A model generated the notes under the pieces. The model ran no database searches and was not told the origin of the DNA. It saw only the letters and a list, made by a program, of their open reading frames with translations. A stretch of DNA of 17,722 bases from Saccoglossus kowalevskii (Eukaryota > Hemichordata > Enteropneusta > Harrimaniidae): NCBI RefSeq assembly GCF_000003605.2, contig NW_003116451.1, forward strand, positions 867,675-885,396. Reading direction: 5' to 3'. This document shows, piece after piece, positions 1 through 8,982 of the stretch; the stretch's first letter is position 1, and the number at the start of each line of letters is the position of its first letter. A program made the position numbers and the translations under genes.

Positions 1-248
1 AGCTATACTGATAGTGTGCATCTCAGACCAATATTAATAGTGAAAATAATAATTCTATTATCTTTGATCTTTGAATTGAAAATCCTATGTGTGAAAACGA
101 ATCTTGGTAATTGGTAATTTTCAGATATGTAGGTGACTATGCAGCTTTTAATGGATAAAAACATAAGTAATCATGATGAAAATGAAATTGTACATCTGTT
201 ACCATGGTAATGTCCTATGAATATTAAAATAGTATTTTCTAATTGCAG
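1..248 (+). other. OGDH intron, 3' part
   Basis: Non-coding sequence before the first visible OGDH exon. It ends in a pyrimidine-rich acceptor (attttctaattgcag) with AG at 247-248. The intron starts outside the window, and nothing else is seen in it. Confidence 0.8.
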
Positions 249-519
249 AGGTCGTCTCAACGTACTGGCCAATGTTTGTCGTAAACCGCTAGAACAGCTT
301 TTCTGTCAGTTTGATCCAAAATTAGAAGCCGCTGATGAAGGTTCGGGTGATGTCAAATATCATCTTGGCATGTCTCATGAAAGACACAACCACATCACTA
401 GTAAGAATGTACACCTGGCTGTCTGTGCCAATCCCTCACATTTAGAAGCTGTGGATCCAGTTGTACAGGGCAAGACTAGAGCTGAACAGTTCTATAAGGG
501 TGATACAGACGGAAAGCGG
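249..519 (+). CDS. OGDH: OGDH exon [10 protein letters not shown] to GDTDGKR
   Basis: The exon begins with the last base of a split Arg codon (the R of HRGR) and runs [53 protein letters not shown]. This is the first half of the E1 thiamine-diphosphate domain. The KYHLG and NPSHLE histidines are conserved in 2-oxo acid dehydrogenase E1 and line the active site in the bacterial SucA enzyme (family knowledge). The acceptor is ttgcag at 247-248 and the donor gtaaga at 520. The ATG at 217 lies in the intron and is not a start. Confidence 0.95.
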
Positions 520-3500
520 GTAAGATGCACCTTTATGGAAGTTGATCCTCTGGAACTGTCATAGACTCGTACAAAAAACATTTCTTGACTAATCATTTCC
601 TATTATTGTAACTTGTACTTGTATGAGGGAAAGAAGAATGGGTCACTGACATTTTTTCTCTCAAAATTTCATAGTTATACAATGTATTACATGTACTCAA
701 TAGTAAAATAATGACCCAAAATTGTAGTCAATGACATTTGTTGTAAATATAGAATGTTTTACAATGTACTTATCCTTGTTTGAAAGTTATTTTTAGTGGG
801 CTATGAATGATGAAATGGGTTTTCATTGCATTCTTTGATACCCGCTACTAAATTAAAATTTTATTCATATTATTTGACAATTTTCTCCTTAAAAAGTTCA
901 AATACAGTTGACTAATGCTAAAATTAGTAATTATAGACATATTTTGACATAAAATGTTGTCACTTCTGTATAAAATGTGCACAAGTTCCTCAAAGCCAAA
1001 AATGGTGTCTATTTTGAATACAAATTAGTAAAGTCTGAAACATGCTCTAAATTGTTTTTTTTTCAAAATCATTGCTGTGAAGTGTATTGATGCAAAATCT
1101 TAATAAAACTGAGAATGGTTCATTGTACTGTAGCAATTTCTGATTCAATACATGGCAAGAGGGAAATGAGATGCTGCAGACCAACGTAGATGACATGTTT
1201 ATTTCACTACAGGTCATGAGTATGTTGATCCATGGCGATGCAGCATTTTCTGGTCAAGGTATCGTATATGAGACGTTCCATTTATCTGATCTACCGGAAT
1301 ACACTGTGCATGGTACCATTCATATTGTCGTAAATAACCAGGTAAATAAAACTATTTGTATGTTGAGATATATAATAATCTGCATTGGCCCCATTTATAG
1401 ATCTTGTTTTTTTGAGCTCCAATCCTTTACAAAAAAAAAATTTACATTTCAATATGTTATGAGTGACAGCTGTCACTAACAGTAGGGATGATGAAGTGCA
1501 TTTGACATGTTATGCAGAAAGGTTTATACTGGGTAAAGTATTTCTAAAAGGAAAATATGTTGGCATCAAATAATTACGTTGAATTACCCTCACTATGTGA
1601 TGTAATTAAGCAGTGTTTGTGAAAAGGCCTAATAAAACAGCACACAAAAATATTTTCTAATTCTGTCATCCCTAGATTGGTTTCACAACAGATCCACGTT
1701 TATCGCGATCCTCTCCTTACTGCACTGACGTTGCTAGGGTTGTGAATGCTCCTATATTCCATGTCAATGCTGACGACCCAGAAGCTGTCATGTACGTCTG
1801 TCAGGTTGCATCTGAATGGCGAGCTGAGTTCGGTAAAGATGTTGTAATTGATTTGGTGTGCTATCGACGCTATGGCCATAACGAGCTGGATGAGCCCATG
1901 TTCACGCAGCCTATGATGTACAGGAAGGTCCGTGATCACCCACAGGTGCTGCAGCTGTATTCCCGCGCCAAGATCTCAGAAGGGGTCATGACACAACAAG
2001 AATTTGAGGTCAGTGATTTCTATTTAAACTCAAAAAATCTCTGTCTCATTTCCGTCCATCTGCCCCAGATATGTGAAAATATACATAATTACATTGGTTT
2101 GATTGGATCAAGGGTTGCTCATTGCCAATGGAGACAAGTTGAATGTAATTTGCAGTTAAAATTGTATCTCCCAAGCCATACCAAATGAAATTCAAGAAAA
2201 CCTCACCACCTCATGTTCAAGTTGTTTTACATGTATATGAAAGAGACACAAGTAGATCTGCAGCTGCAGTCAATTCTATCACGCACTCAAATTGAAACAT
2301 TGAATTAAGCACTGATCCAAATGTCGATTTTGAAACGCTCATTGGAGCATAAATTTTCAGATCTTCTTGTTCAATCAATAGTCACGAATTGACTGATGGT
2401 TTAAAATTATCTAATGTTGTGTTTTATCATTATCTCTCATATATCTTTTCCTTCTGTATGAACTTTTCATTCGATTATGCAGTTGAAATTTTATGGTGAA
2501 TATAGTTACATTGGCAGTAGATTTTTCTAGGGTCTGTCTATAGCCAGGAGAAAAGCATACAAAATGGCTATCACAACTGTGCATTTATATATTACTTATA
2601 TTTCTCACAATAGTTAAGTAATATTGGATTCTGGGTATTTTTTGTTTTTGTTCCTAATAAAAAAATCAGGGAATATTAATTTGGATTCTAGAGCTATTTC
2701 TCAGACATGCTTTGACTGGTCACACTCCAAACTTATCACAGAGACCATGTACATTGTATGGTGAATTACATATATATGCACATCAATTTTCCATTTGATC
2801 ATATATCGTACCATTTATCCCTCAAATTGCTTGATTTTGATACTTAAATGTATCCAGAACCAATTTCCAACTATTTCATTCAGATTTTGCATCATGATTA
2901 TGCATATTGTGTTACAGTTGCATATTGTATTTCTTCAGACAAAATTAGCCAACTGGTGGCCATTTTGTTTTTACTTTTGCCTATGCCATTTCCTTTGAAT
3001 ATATCACCTGATTATATTGAATTTGTGTGCACTAGTACTATACTCATCAGTATTACCATATGTTGTGTTGTTTTGTGATTTGATCAAATTTGAGCACTAT
3101 CTACTGTGGTTGGTGGGCATTAGTTCAGCTATAATGTGATACTTAAATGTTGTACTACAATGTGTGTTTGTTTTATATTTATCTCCCAGTTAATACACAG
3201 TGAGGATTGTATATTCACGTTGAATTATTCAATTGTACGTGTCTCTGTAGGAGGAGGAGGGTGATTATGATAGAATCTGTGAAGAAGCCTATGTCAATGC
3301 CAAAAGAGAGAAGACAATACTGAATCGGGATTGGTTAGATTCCCCCTGGAGGGGTTTCTTCAAGGAGGTACCACTTGTGTACCCAAGTACTGGCATTGAT
3401 GAGGAATCCCTGACTCACATAGGGAAAGCATTCAGTGCTTTACCACCTGACTTTGTTGTTCACGGAGGTAGGTCTTGAGCTTTGTACACATACTGTGATT

Positions 3501-6500
3501 GATGTTTTCGTTACATGTGTATACGCTGCTTTGAATTCACAGTGGCCATAAATCATTTCACAGAAAGTAAGCTTTGCCCTTGAAATTTTGTGGGTAGAGT
3601 TGTGGAGAGATTCATAACATGAATACATGGAACAAGGAAGATGGAAATTTAAAAATATATGGTTCCAGTTATTTGTTTTTTCTGCAGACAAATATGATGA
3701 GTTAAATTATTGATAAATATATGAAATTTTTTTACCAGAATTCTTTTTACACTGTAAAAGGACTTTCACTTGATAATTATTTGAATTATAATTTTTTCTA
3801 TCAAAATGCTGGTGTAACATTTTTTTCAAATTTATTTGGATTTTTCAATAATTTCTCACTAAATGCAGATGGACATAATTACTACTGGTATTGATCAAAA
3901 TGTTTTTTGGAAAAAATTGTGCATTATTTTTTGTGAGGTTACAAACGTTGACTTTGCTGATCAAAGGGTTGATGATTTTCACAGTGTATAACTCTAATCA
4001 AGTTCTTTAAAATTTCTAATAGCCATTTCTTTGCATGAAGTCACTTTTGACGTATATTCCAGGTTACAATAGTTAGCTCATAGAGCATTTATAAATAATT
4101 GTTTTTACCTGCTCAGGTCTGAAACGTACTTTAAAATCCCGTGGTGAAATGGTAAAGAACCGTACTGTGGACTGGGCGTTAGGTGAGGCCATGGCATTTG
4201 GATCGCTACTAAAGGATGGTATTCATATAAGACTCAGCGGACAGGACGTGGAGAGAGGAACATTCAGGTATAATCACCATTTTATGTCAAAGCACTTATA
4301 TTAATAATAGTATAAGAATGTACATGTTTTTAAAATTAAGATTTGGTTCATTAAATATAGATTTAGGTGTATTGGCCCTCAGTAGCCTGCTAGTCTAAGT
4401 GAGTTTACCTATAGAGGGCGTCCTCATATCAAATTAGTCTTTTCTGCAACACATAACTTTCAGAATTTTTTTTTTTTTTTTTTAAATTGTTTGGGACTAC
4501 ATGTCAAATGGCATTTTGTAATGCGCTATCCTGGTGTCAACCAGGCTCGGTCGCACACAAGCACCTGCGGACCTTAACCAAGGTTCCCCCAAAGTTGCAT
4601 TCGTTAGTGAATGAATCTCGGCCAGTGGAATTGGCCTGCCCATTGAGTCTGTGTAACACTCACCCAGGGAATAGGGGTCGACCCTTTGATGTTCAGCCTA
4701 AGGTAGGATTTGAACTTGGTTCTACCGATCATGAGTCTGGTGCAACAACCACTATGCTACCAGTGACCGGTTAAATAATAAATAAATAATCTTTAGTTTG
4801 TTTTATTTTCTGAGTCTAGGTTGGTCTTATTGGGTTTTATATCTGAATGTACTCATCGTACATACTATATTTGAGGTTGCAGAGACTCCACATGACAACC
4901 ACAAAACTAAATGTCATCATGGGGAATGTTACACCGTACTAACTGGTATAGCACAGTAGCTGAGAAATAATCTTTTGTATTTTTGTCCCCTGTGCATAAA
5001 ACAATTAACCCTCTCAAATCCCATCATTTTGGTGAAATAATTTTCACTTGTTTATCTATTTAAATATAAATTCCTTGATTTTATTATTGATATATTTCCT
5101 ATCAGATAAAATAAATAAACATTGTATGTATATTTCAACTACTTTCCATAGTTTCACCTTTCAGTTTGAAATACAGTTAATAGTAATAATAATTTGTGTC
5201 TATTTCAGTCATCGTCATCACGTGCTTCATCACCAGACTAAAGACAAAGTGACGACAAAACCGTTGAATAACCTCTACCCTAACCAAGCCGCTTACACTG
5301 TATGCAACAGCTCATTGTCAGAGTTTGGTGTACTCGGTATGTAAAACAAAAGTGTACACGAACTGTAAAGCCCAACTGAAAATTCACATTTACTAATACA
5401 AATATGTATACTGTATTTTCTTTATTTAGAAGCACTGTATTTGACTTTAACCATAGACACACCTGTGTCATTTATGTGGGCACATGCACTACTAGAGTAA
5501 ATATGGTATAAATTTGGATATAACATGTTTTTATGAAGCAATTATAGTTTTATATTGAAGAAATAACTGACATACCTATATGTTGCACATGCTTTAAATC
5601 ATGTCATAGTTCCCTGACATGATTATGTCAATAATTTTGGCAGGAATTGAAGGTAATAGTGCATCATTTATTAGCATTTCTTAGTTAAAATCATTTTCAT
5701 TTCAACTGTAGGATTTGAGCTTGGTTTCTCCATGACCAACCCCAATGCATTGGTTTGCTGGGAGGCACAGTTCGGTGACTTCTCCAACACTGCACAGTGT
5801 ATTATTGACCAGTTCATCAGTAGTGGTCAAGCCAAGTGGATCCGACAGAGTGGTCTAGTTATGCTGCTGCCCCATGGCTATGAAGGCATGGTGAGTATAT
5901 TGCTTATGCTATGACATCTCATAATCAAACACATTACAGAATTAGATTTGTTCATTTCATGACTTTATCGTACATTTCAAATTATAGGGTCCTGAACACT
6001 CCAGTGCGCGTCTGGAACGTTTTCTTCAGATGTGCAATGATGATGCTGATGTCATCCCTAAATATGAACCTGAAGATTTCGCAATTCAGACAGTTGCAAG
6101 ACTGTAACTGGCAGGTGTTGAACTGCAGTACACCAGCCAACTATTTCCATGCATTGCGAAGACAGATTGCCCTACCCTTCAGAAAACCTGTAAGTATTGT
6201 TTCTATTCCTGCTATCACTCTATCTAATCTGCATGTTACAGTTCTTTATTGTAAGCAAAATGTCATGGAATCACAGTGTTGCATTATTGTTTTCCATATC
6301 ACCCGACTCAAATTACTATGGAAAACATCTTTGTTTGAGAATTACCGGATTCTGCCGAAATTCGCCCAGGGCCGTTAAACGGCAGTTCGGGTTATAACAA
6401 AAATAAAATGGGACCAAATAACTGCCCAGGGTGATTTTTTGGCAGTTTTTTTAAGGTGTTATTTTTATCTTTTCTGGTGCCTAAAAGTTTCGCTGTAGTC

Positions 6501-8982
6501 ATTGACGCCTATTCAAGAGTATTATCGTTTCGACAATAAGCTGTTATCGCTGTAAACAATGTTAAATTATTCTTCAAATGCTTAGTTTATCTTTTGAAAA
6601 CAACTATTTTTAGCTCTGCTGTCGACTTTGTCGAGCGGAGCTTATCATATGAGTGATTGTCAGTCGTCGTTCGTGTCAATGTTTTACTTTTTCGACTTCT
6701 TCTTGAAAACTACAAGCCTGAATGCTTTGATACTTGGTGTATATGTACCTTGGGTAGACCTCTCTCAGATTTGTTCATTTTGTAATGATATCTTTAATTT
6801 TCTAATTTTGGTGAATATTTTTGTCATTTTTGGTAAAAAGTGATATTTACGACTTCTTGTTGAAAACCGCAAGTCCAATTGCTTTGATATATTATACATA
6901 TAGGTACTACATGTGGACCTCTCTCAGATTTGTTCATTTTCTAATGATATCTTCTGTTCTTTAATTGCCATGTGCATTGCTAACAGCGGAGCTATCTTAG
7001 CAGACAGGCTGCTTGTTTTTATTTAAAAACAAATCATGCCGCTTTCCCATCAAAATCCAAGCCAAAAGATCATACAGCAACATTGGCAAATCTCTTCCGC
7101 ACGTACTGCGTTCAATAACATTAACATATTTAAATGAGCTATGGTATTTTGATCACGTTGGCATCATTCATCGTTTTCATTGGTTGATTATCGATTTGAC
7201 CTGTCAGGTCAAAGAACACCTGTCTCAGGTCAAACATGGCGGATATTCATTTCCACAACATCGAGCGCTGAAAATGCGATTGGATTTTTCAATAAAAATA
7301 TAAGCCCCCCCCTAAAAAATATTTGATGATAATTATTTGAAAATTTGAACTCCAAATAAGGGCCCACCAGCCGTGAAAACACCCAGGGAGATTTTTCGGA
7401 TGGCGAATTTACGACAGAATCTGGTAAAACTTTCTGTACAAATTGTACAGAAAATCATCAACAAGCAGGTTCACACATTTGGGTGGAATAGTGCATAGAT
7501 GTTGTCAATGTAAACACAATATCAGTTCTGTAAACACGTGCTACTTTATATTAAATAGAAAATACTGTAAATAAGATTTATGTGACAAACATTTATGCTT
7601 TTACACGTCTTGATATATGAAAAAAATAGTGTGTACTGCATTATACAGTAAATGTGTCTTTGTTCTACTCAGCTGATTATGATGACACCAAAAAGTTTGC
7701 TACGTCTACCTGAAGCCAGATCTTCATTTGATGAAATGCTTCCAGGTATGTCATTACAGTATTATTATTACATTCATAGATTCCAACACACACCTACAGT
7801 ATTTGGGCTTCTGCTAATGATTCGCCAGTCAACAATCATGAGTTTCATTTAAATTTGAGTAAAACCACTTTCTTACAGAAACAACATTTCAGCGTATGTA
7901 CCTTGATGACGGACCAGCCTCAGAGGAACCTGAAAAAACAAAGAAACTGATTCTTTGTACCGGTAGAGTTTACTATGACATTGTAAAACAGCGTGATGAA
8001 CGAAATTTGGCAAAGGACATTGCTATCAGTCGTATTGAACAGGTATGCAAGATATAAGCATAAGTTTTTCCTATACCCTCTAGTGCTCAATTTGCTCAAA
8101 GAAACTACCATGAAAACAGTCACTGATTAGTTTTATATGATATTTTCTTCCAGGTTTGTCCGTTTCCATCTGATCTTGTGAAAGCAGAAACTGACAAATA
8201 TCCCAATGCTAAATTAATGTGGGTGCAGGAAGAGCATAAGAACATGGGTGCCTGGAGCTACGTACAACCAAGATGGTCAACTGCTCTGAACAGGGAAAGA
8301 AGATTCCGGTAAGAGTTGTAATATAACTTCTTGTTAGCTTCATTATTGATGAAGTTGAATGAAGCTATTCATCATTACTTGTTGTACATTATCAAGCATC
8401 AACTTTACATATTGAATATATTCTAAAAAAGCAATAGCCATCTGATAAAGAAAGAACCTTGGGTGTTTCCTTACTTAGATTTTTTCATTTGTGACGATAA
8501 CTTCATTCTCTACTTTTAGTGAATATTTCTTGACATTATTGGTAAAAAGTACAGGGTGATTGTAGTTTGAGAGGGAAGTAAAAACTGAACTTTTAAATAA
8601 TGTGCAGTAGACCAGTTACTGAGGATGCATTAGAGATTGTTCGTATCATCTTAGACGAAAAGCAAGCTATATGCAGAAAAAAACGTCTGTCCTTGTTGTT
8701 GCAGTTGTCATTGACTCTTTGTCTTGAAACTTTTTCCTGTGGTCAAACAGTTTTTATCAAATTTTGTACTTGCTTTTGCTATGTAAAGAAAAAAATATGT
8801 GAACTGTCATGGATATGTACCCCATCACAATATGAAATGTATTACATCATGTTGATTATTTTATTGTTTTTGTTTACAGTTACGCTGGCCGCCCAGCATC
8901 TTCATCCACTGCTACTGGTAACAAGTTTACCCATCAAAACGAGCTGCAGAACTTTTTGAATGCTGCACTTAGTCTGGACTGA
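249..8982 (+). CDS. OGDH: 2-oxoglutarate dehydrogenase E1 component, 3' part, 12 exons (gene-level entry)
   Basis: This is the thiamine-diphosphate-dependent E1 subunit of the mitochondrial 2-oxoglutarate dehydrogenase complex. It decarboxylates 2-oxoglutarate and passes the succinyl group to the lipoyl arm of E2 in the TCA cycle. Joined exons: 249-519, 1213-1341, 1676-2008, 3251-3467, 4117-4267, 5209-5336, 5712-5890, 5988-6189, 7673-7745, 7879-8042, 8154-8308, 8880-8982. All introns are GT..AG, with phases 0,0,0,1,2,1,0,0,1,0,2. The product is about 700 residues and matches the family from HRGRLN to the C-terminus, close to the ~695 residues expected for the human protein. Visible signatures include [50 protein letters not shown] and [12 protein letters not shown]. 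The 5' third, with the presequence and E1 N-terminal domain, lies left of the window. OGDH cannot be separated from OGDHL, because most invertebrates have one gene ancestral to both. One exon has a frameshift (see 5988-6189). Confidence 0.96.
520..1212 (+). other. OGDH intron A/B
   Basis: A 693-bp AT-rich phase-0 intron with donor gtaaga and acceptor ttcactacag. I see no repeat or gene in it. Confidence 0.85.
1213..1341 (+). CDS. OGDH: OGDH exon B: thiamine-diphosphate/Mg2+ motif
   Basis: Forty-three in-phase codons beginning [20 protein letters not shown] and ending [12 protein letters not shown]. The GDAAFSGQG to NNQ stretch is the conserved GDG...NN-type cofactor motif. The Asp of GDAAF and the Asn of NNQ bind the Mg2+ that holds the diphosphate (family knowledge). 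The donor is gtaaat at 1342. The reading frame continues past the donor, but those residues are intronic. Confidence 0.95.
1342..1675 (+). other. OGDH intron B/C
   Basis: A 334-bp phase-0 intron with donor gtaaat and acceptor catccctag. It contains an A10 run near 1431-1440 and nothing else of note. Confidence 0.85.
1676..2008 (+). CDS. OGDH: OGDH exon C: IGFTTDPR to QQEFE
   Basis: 111 codons, the largest exon in view. It completes the cofactor motif (NNQ joins IGFTTDPR) and continues through [56 protein letters not shown] and [14 protein letters not shown] to [17 protein letters not shown] is a hallmark of this E1 family. The internal ATG at 1742 is a normal Met codon, not a start. The donor is gtcagt at 2009. 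Confidence 0.96.
2009..3250 (+). other. OGDH intron C/D
   Basis: A 1,242-bp phase-0 intron with donor gtcagt and acceptor gtctctgtag. It is AT-rich. Small open frames near 2795-3078 have no conserved content, and I recognise no element in it. Confidence 0.8.
3251..3467 (+). CDS. OGDH: OGDH exon [15 protein letters not shown] to VVHGG
   Basis: Codons follow [46 protein letters not shown] and PPDFVVHG. This is the linker between the two E1 domains, matching human KICEEAF...HWLDSPWPGFF. It ends with the first base of a Gly codon (phase 1), and the donor is gtaggt at 3468. It starts with three GAG codons that overlap in sense with the EFE end of the previous exon, so the acceptor at 3249-3250 is fixed by phase. 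Confidence 0.94.
3468..4116 (+). other. OGDH intron D/E
   Basis: A 649-bp phase-1 intron with donor gtaggt and acceptor ctgctcag. It is AT-rich. An 83-codon minus-strand open frame here has no conserved content. Confidence 0.82.
4117..4267 (+). CDS. OGDH: OGDH exon [13 protein letters not shown] to GQDVERGTF
   Basis: This exon opens the transketolase-like pyrimidine-binding domain. Motifs are [35 protein letters not shown] and QDVERGTF. The GQDVERGTF block is nearly invariant in 2-oxoglutarate dehydrogenase E1. The exon ends in a split Ser codon (AG|T), with donor gtataa at 4268. Confidence 0.95.
4268..5208 (+). other. OGDH intron E/F (contains SINE)
   Basis: A 941-bp phase-2 intron with donor gtataa and acceptor tctatttcag. 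It holds the antisense tRNA-derived SINE at 4466-4772 and a weak CTCF-like word (cctatagagggcgtc) near 4408-4422. Confidence 0.85.
4466..4772 (-). mobile_element. tRNA-derived SINE, antisense to OGDH
   Basis: On the minus strand the element starts near 4772 with a tRNA-like head. It has a box A-like word TGGTAGCATAGTGG (4762-4749) and a box B-like word AGTTCAAATCC (4717-4707), about 31 bases apart, as in a polymerase III internal promoter. After about 220 bp of tRNA-unrelated body it ends in an A18 tail, seen as 18 T at 4466-4483 on the plus strand. The total of about 307 bp suits a full-length SINE. No clear target-site duplication is visible. A 95-codon open frame across it has no protein meaning. 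Confidence 0.8.
5209..5336 (+). CDS. OGDH: OGDH exon [11 protein letters not shown] to SEFGVLG
   Basis: The exon starts with T completing the split Ser codon, then reads [44 protein letters not shown] is the conserved block carrying the glutamate that contacts the thiamine aminopyrimidine in this superfamily (family knowledge). It ends in G of a split Gly codon, with donor gtatgt at 5337. Confidence 0.95.
5337..5711 (+). other. OGDH intron F/G
   Basis: A 375-bp phase-1 intron with donor gtatgt and acceptor ttcaactgtag. I see no element in it. Confidence 0.85.
5712..5890 (+). CDS. OGDH: OGDH exon [14 protein letters not shown] to HGYEGM
   Basis: Reads [67 protein letters not shown] and the LLPHGYEG loop are invariant E1 signatures; the Gln of WEAQF contacts the cofactor in the human enzyme (from memory). 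The ATG at 5732 is internal. Donor gtgagt is at 5891, after which a short 97-bp phase-0 intron (5891-5987) follows. Confidence 0.96.
5988..6189 (+). CDS. OGDH: OGDH exon H with apparent +1 frameshift
   Basis: The first part reads [32 protein letters not shown] in the expected frame, then would hit TAA at 6105-6107. The second part, [33 protein letters not shown], is in the next frame and equally well conserved. Both flanking introns are phase 0, so the exon should be a multiple of three, but it is 202 bp. One surplus base between about 6084 and 6093 explains this, and the aligned residue count then equals human (FDINQLYDCNW versus [11 protein letters not shown]). Acceptor attatag (5986-5987) and donor gtaagt (6190) look normal. 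The cause could be an assembly or sequencing indel, a null allele or, less likely, recoding. Confidence 0.9.
6341..7428. mobile_element. Non-autonomous DNA transposon-like element with ~27-bp terminal inverted repeats
   Basis: The left end at 6341-6366 (ATTACCGGATTCTGCCG then AAATTCGCC) is matched in reverse complement by the right end at 7402-7428 (TTTACCAGATTCTGTCG then TAAATTCGCC). There are about four mismatches and one gap. Both termini have nearby CCCAGGG(T/A)GATTTTT words (6425-6438 and 7383-7396). The interior has no transposase-like reading frame but contains a diverged ~110-bp direct duplication (6691-6800 and 6848-6952). Exact ends and target duplication are unresolved, and the element may be composite. 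Confidence 0.6.
6691..6952 (+). repeat. Diverged direct duplication inside the 1.1-kb element
   Basis: Two copies begin CGACTTCTT(C/G)TTGAAAAC and share GACCTCTCTCAGATTTGTTC followed by ATTTT(G/C)TAATGATATCTT. They start about 157 bp apart (6691-6800 and 6848-6952). A third, more diverged copy lies in the last OGDH intron (8455-8550). Confidence 0.7.
7673..7745 (+). CDS. OGDH: OGDH exon [17 protein letters not shown]
   Basis: A short 73-bp exon encoding [20 protein letters not shown] and EMLP, then one base of a split codon. It matches human [20 protein letters not shown]. Acceptor ctactcag is at 7671-7672 and donor gtatgt at 7746. A 133-bp phase-1 intron follows. Confidence 0.95.
7879..8042 (+). 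CDS. OGDH: OGDH exon [13 protein letters not shown] to ISRIEQ
   Basis: Completes a Glu codon (G|AA) where human has Gly, then [27 protein letters not shown] and DIAISRIEQ. This is the start of the C-terminal domain shared with transketolase-type enzymes. Donor gtatgc is at 8043, followed by a 111-bp phase-0 intron. Confidence 0.94.
8154..8308 (+). CDS. OGDH: OGDH exon [10 protein letters not shown] to [11 protein letters not shown]
   Basis: Reads [40 protein letters not shown], then [11 protein letters not shown] and two bases of a split Arg codon. WxQEEHKNxGxWxYVxPR is the conserved C-terminal domain block. Acceptor tcttccag, donor gtaaga at 8309. Confidence 0.95.
8309..8879 (+). other. OGDH last intron (contains repeat copy)
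   Basis: A 571-bp phase-2 intron, acceptor tttgtttacag. At 8455-8550 it carries a diverged copy of the repeat found inside the 6341-7428 element. An open frame across 8600-8959 is mostly intronic, and only its end overlaps the final exon, in a different frame from the gene. Confidence 0.85.
8455..8550 (+). repeat. Third copy of the intronic repeat family
   Basis: Words such as ACCTTGGGTGTTTCC, then CAGATT-like TAGATTTTTTCATTTG, GTGAATATTTCTTGACATT and TTGGTAAAAAGT follow the same order as 6746-6840 (TACCTTGGGTAGACC, CAGATTTGTTCATTTTG, GTGAATATTTTTGTCATT, TTGGTAAAAAGT). No inverted-repeat ends are seen here. Confidence 0.6.
8880..8982 (+). CDS. OGDH: OGDH last exon and stop codon
   Basis: T completes the split Arg codon, then [33 protein letters not shown] and TGA (8980-8982). 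The YAGRxxSxxxATGxxxxHxxE pattern is the invariant C-terminus of the enzyme, so the 3' end of the reading frame is complete. Confidence 0.96.

Larger units (their letters stand above)
6190..7672 (+). other. OGDH intron H/I (contains 1.1-kb TIR element)
   Basis: A 1,483-bp phase-0 intron with donor gtaagt and acceptor tgttctactcag. Most of it is the inverted-repeat element at 6341-7428. The flanks 6190-6340 and 7429-7672 look like ordinary AT-rich intron. Confidence 0.85.

Noticed and set aside
217-564. Reading the open frame 217-564 as a small gene
   Set aside because: Its middle is OGDH exon A. The first 32 bases and everything after 519 are intron, with good acceptor and donor sites.
3440-3691. 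83-codon minus-strand open frame
   Set aside because: It overlaps the end of OGDH exon D and lies in intron; no conserved content.
4707-4762. A free-standing tRNA gene on the minus strand
   Set aside because: Box A and box B words are present, but the acceptor and anticodon stems do not fold cleanly and the unit continues into a 220-bp body with an A tail, so it is a SINE head.
4487-4774. 95-codon plus-strand open frame
   Set aside because: It runs antisense through the tRNA-derived SINE and resembles no protein.
6078-6107. A tiny intron or programmed frameshift to explain the OGDH exon H break
   Set aside because: There is no GT..AG pair of usable size around the break, and no slippery heptamer or known recoding signal for this gene. 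An indel is simpler.
7013-7303. 96-codon open frame inside the 1.1-kb inverted-repeat element as a transposase
   Set aside because: No DDE/DDD-type residues or family resemblance seen; composition is that of non-coding repeat.
8600-8959. 119-codon plus-strand open frame
   Set aside because: Mostly last-intron sequence. It overlaps the start of the final OGDH exon in a different frame from the gene.
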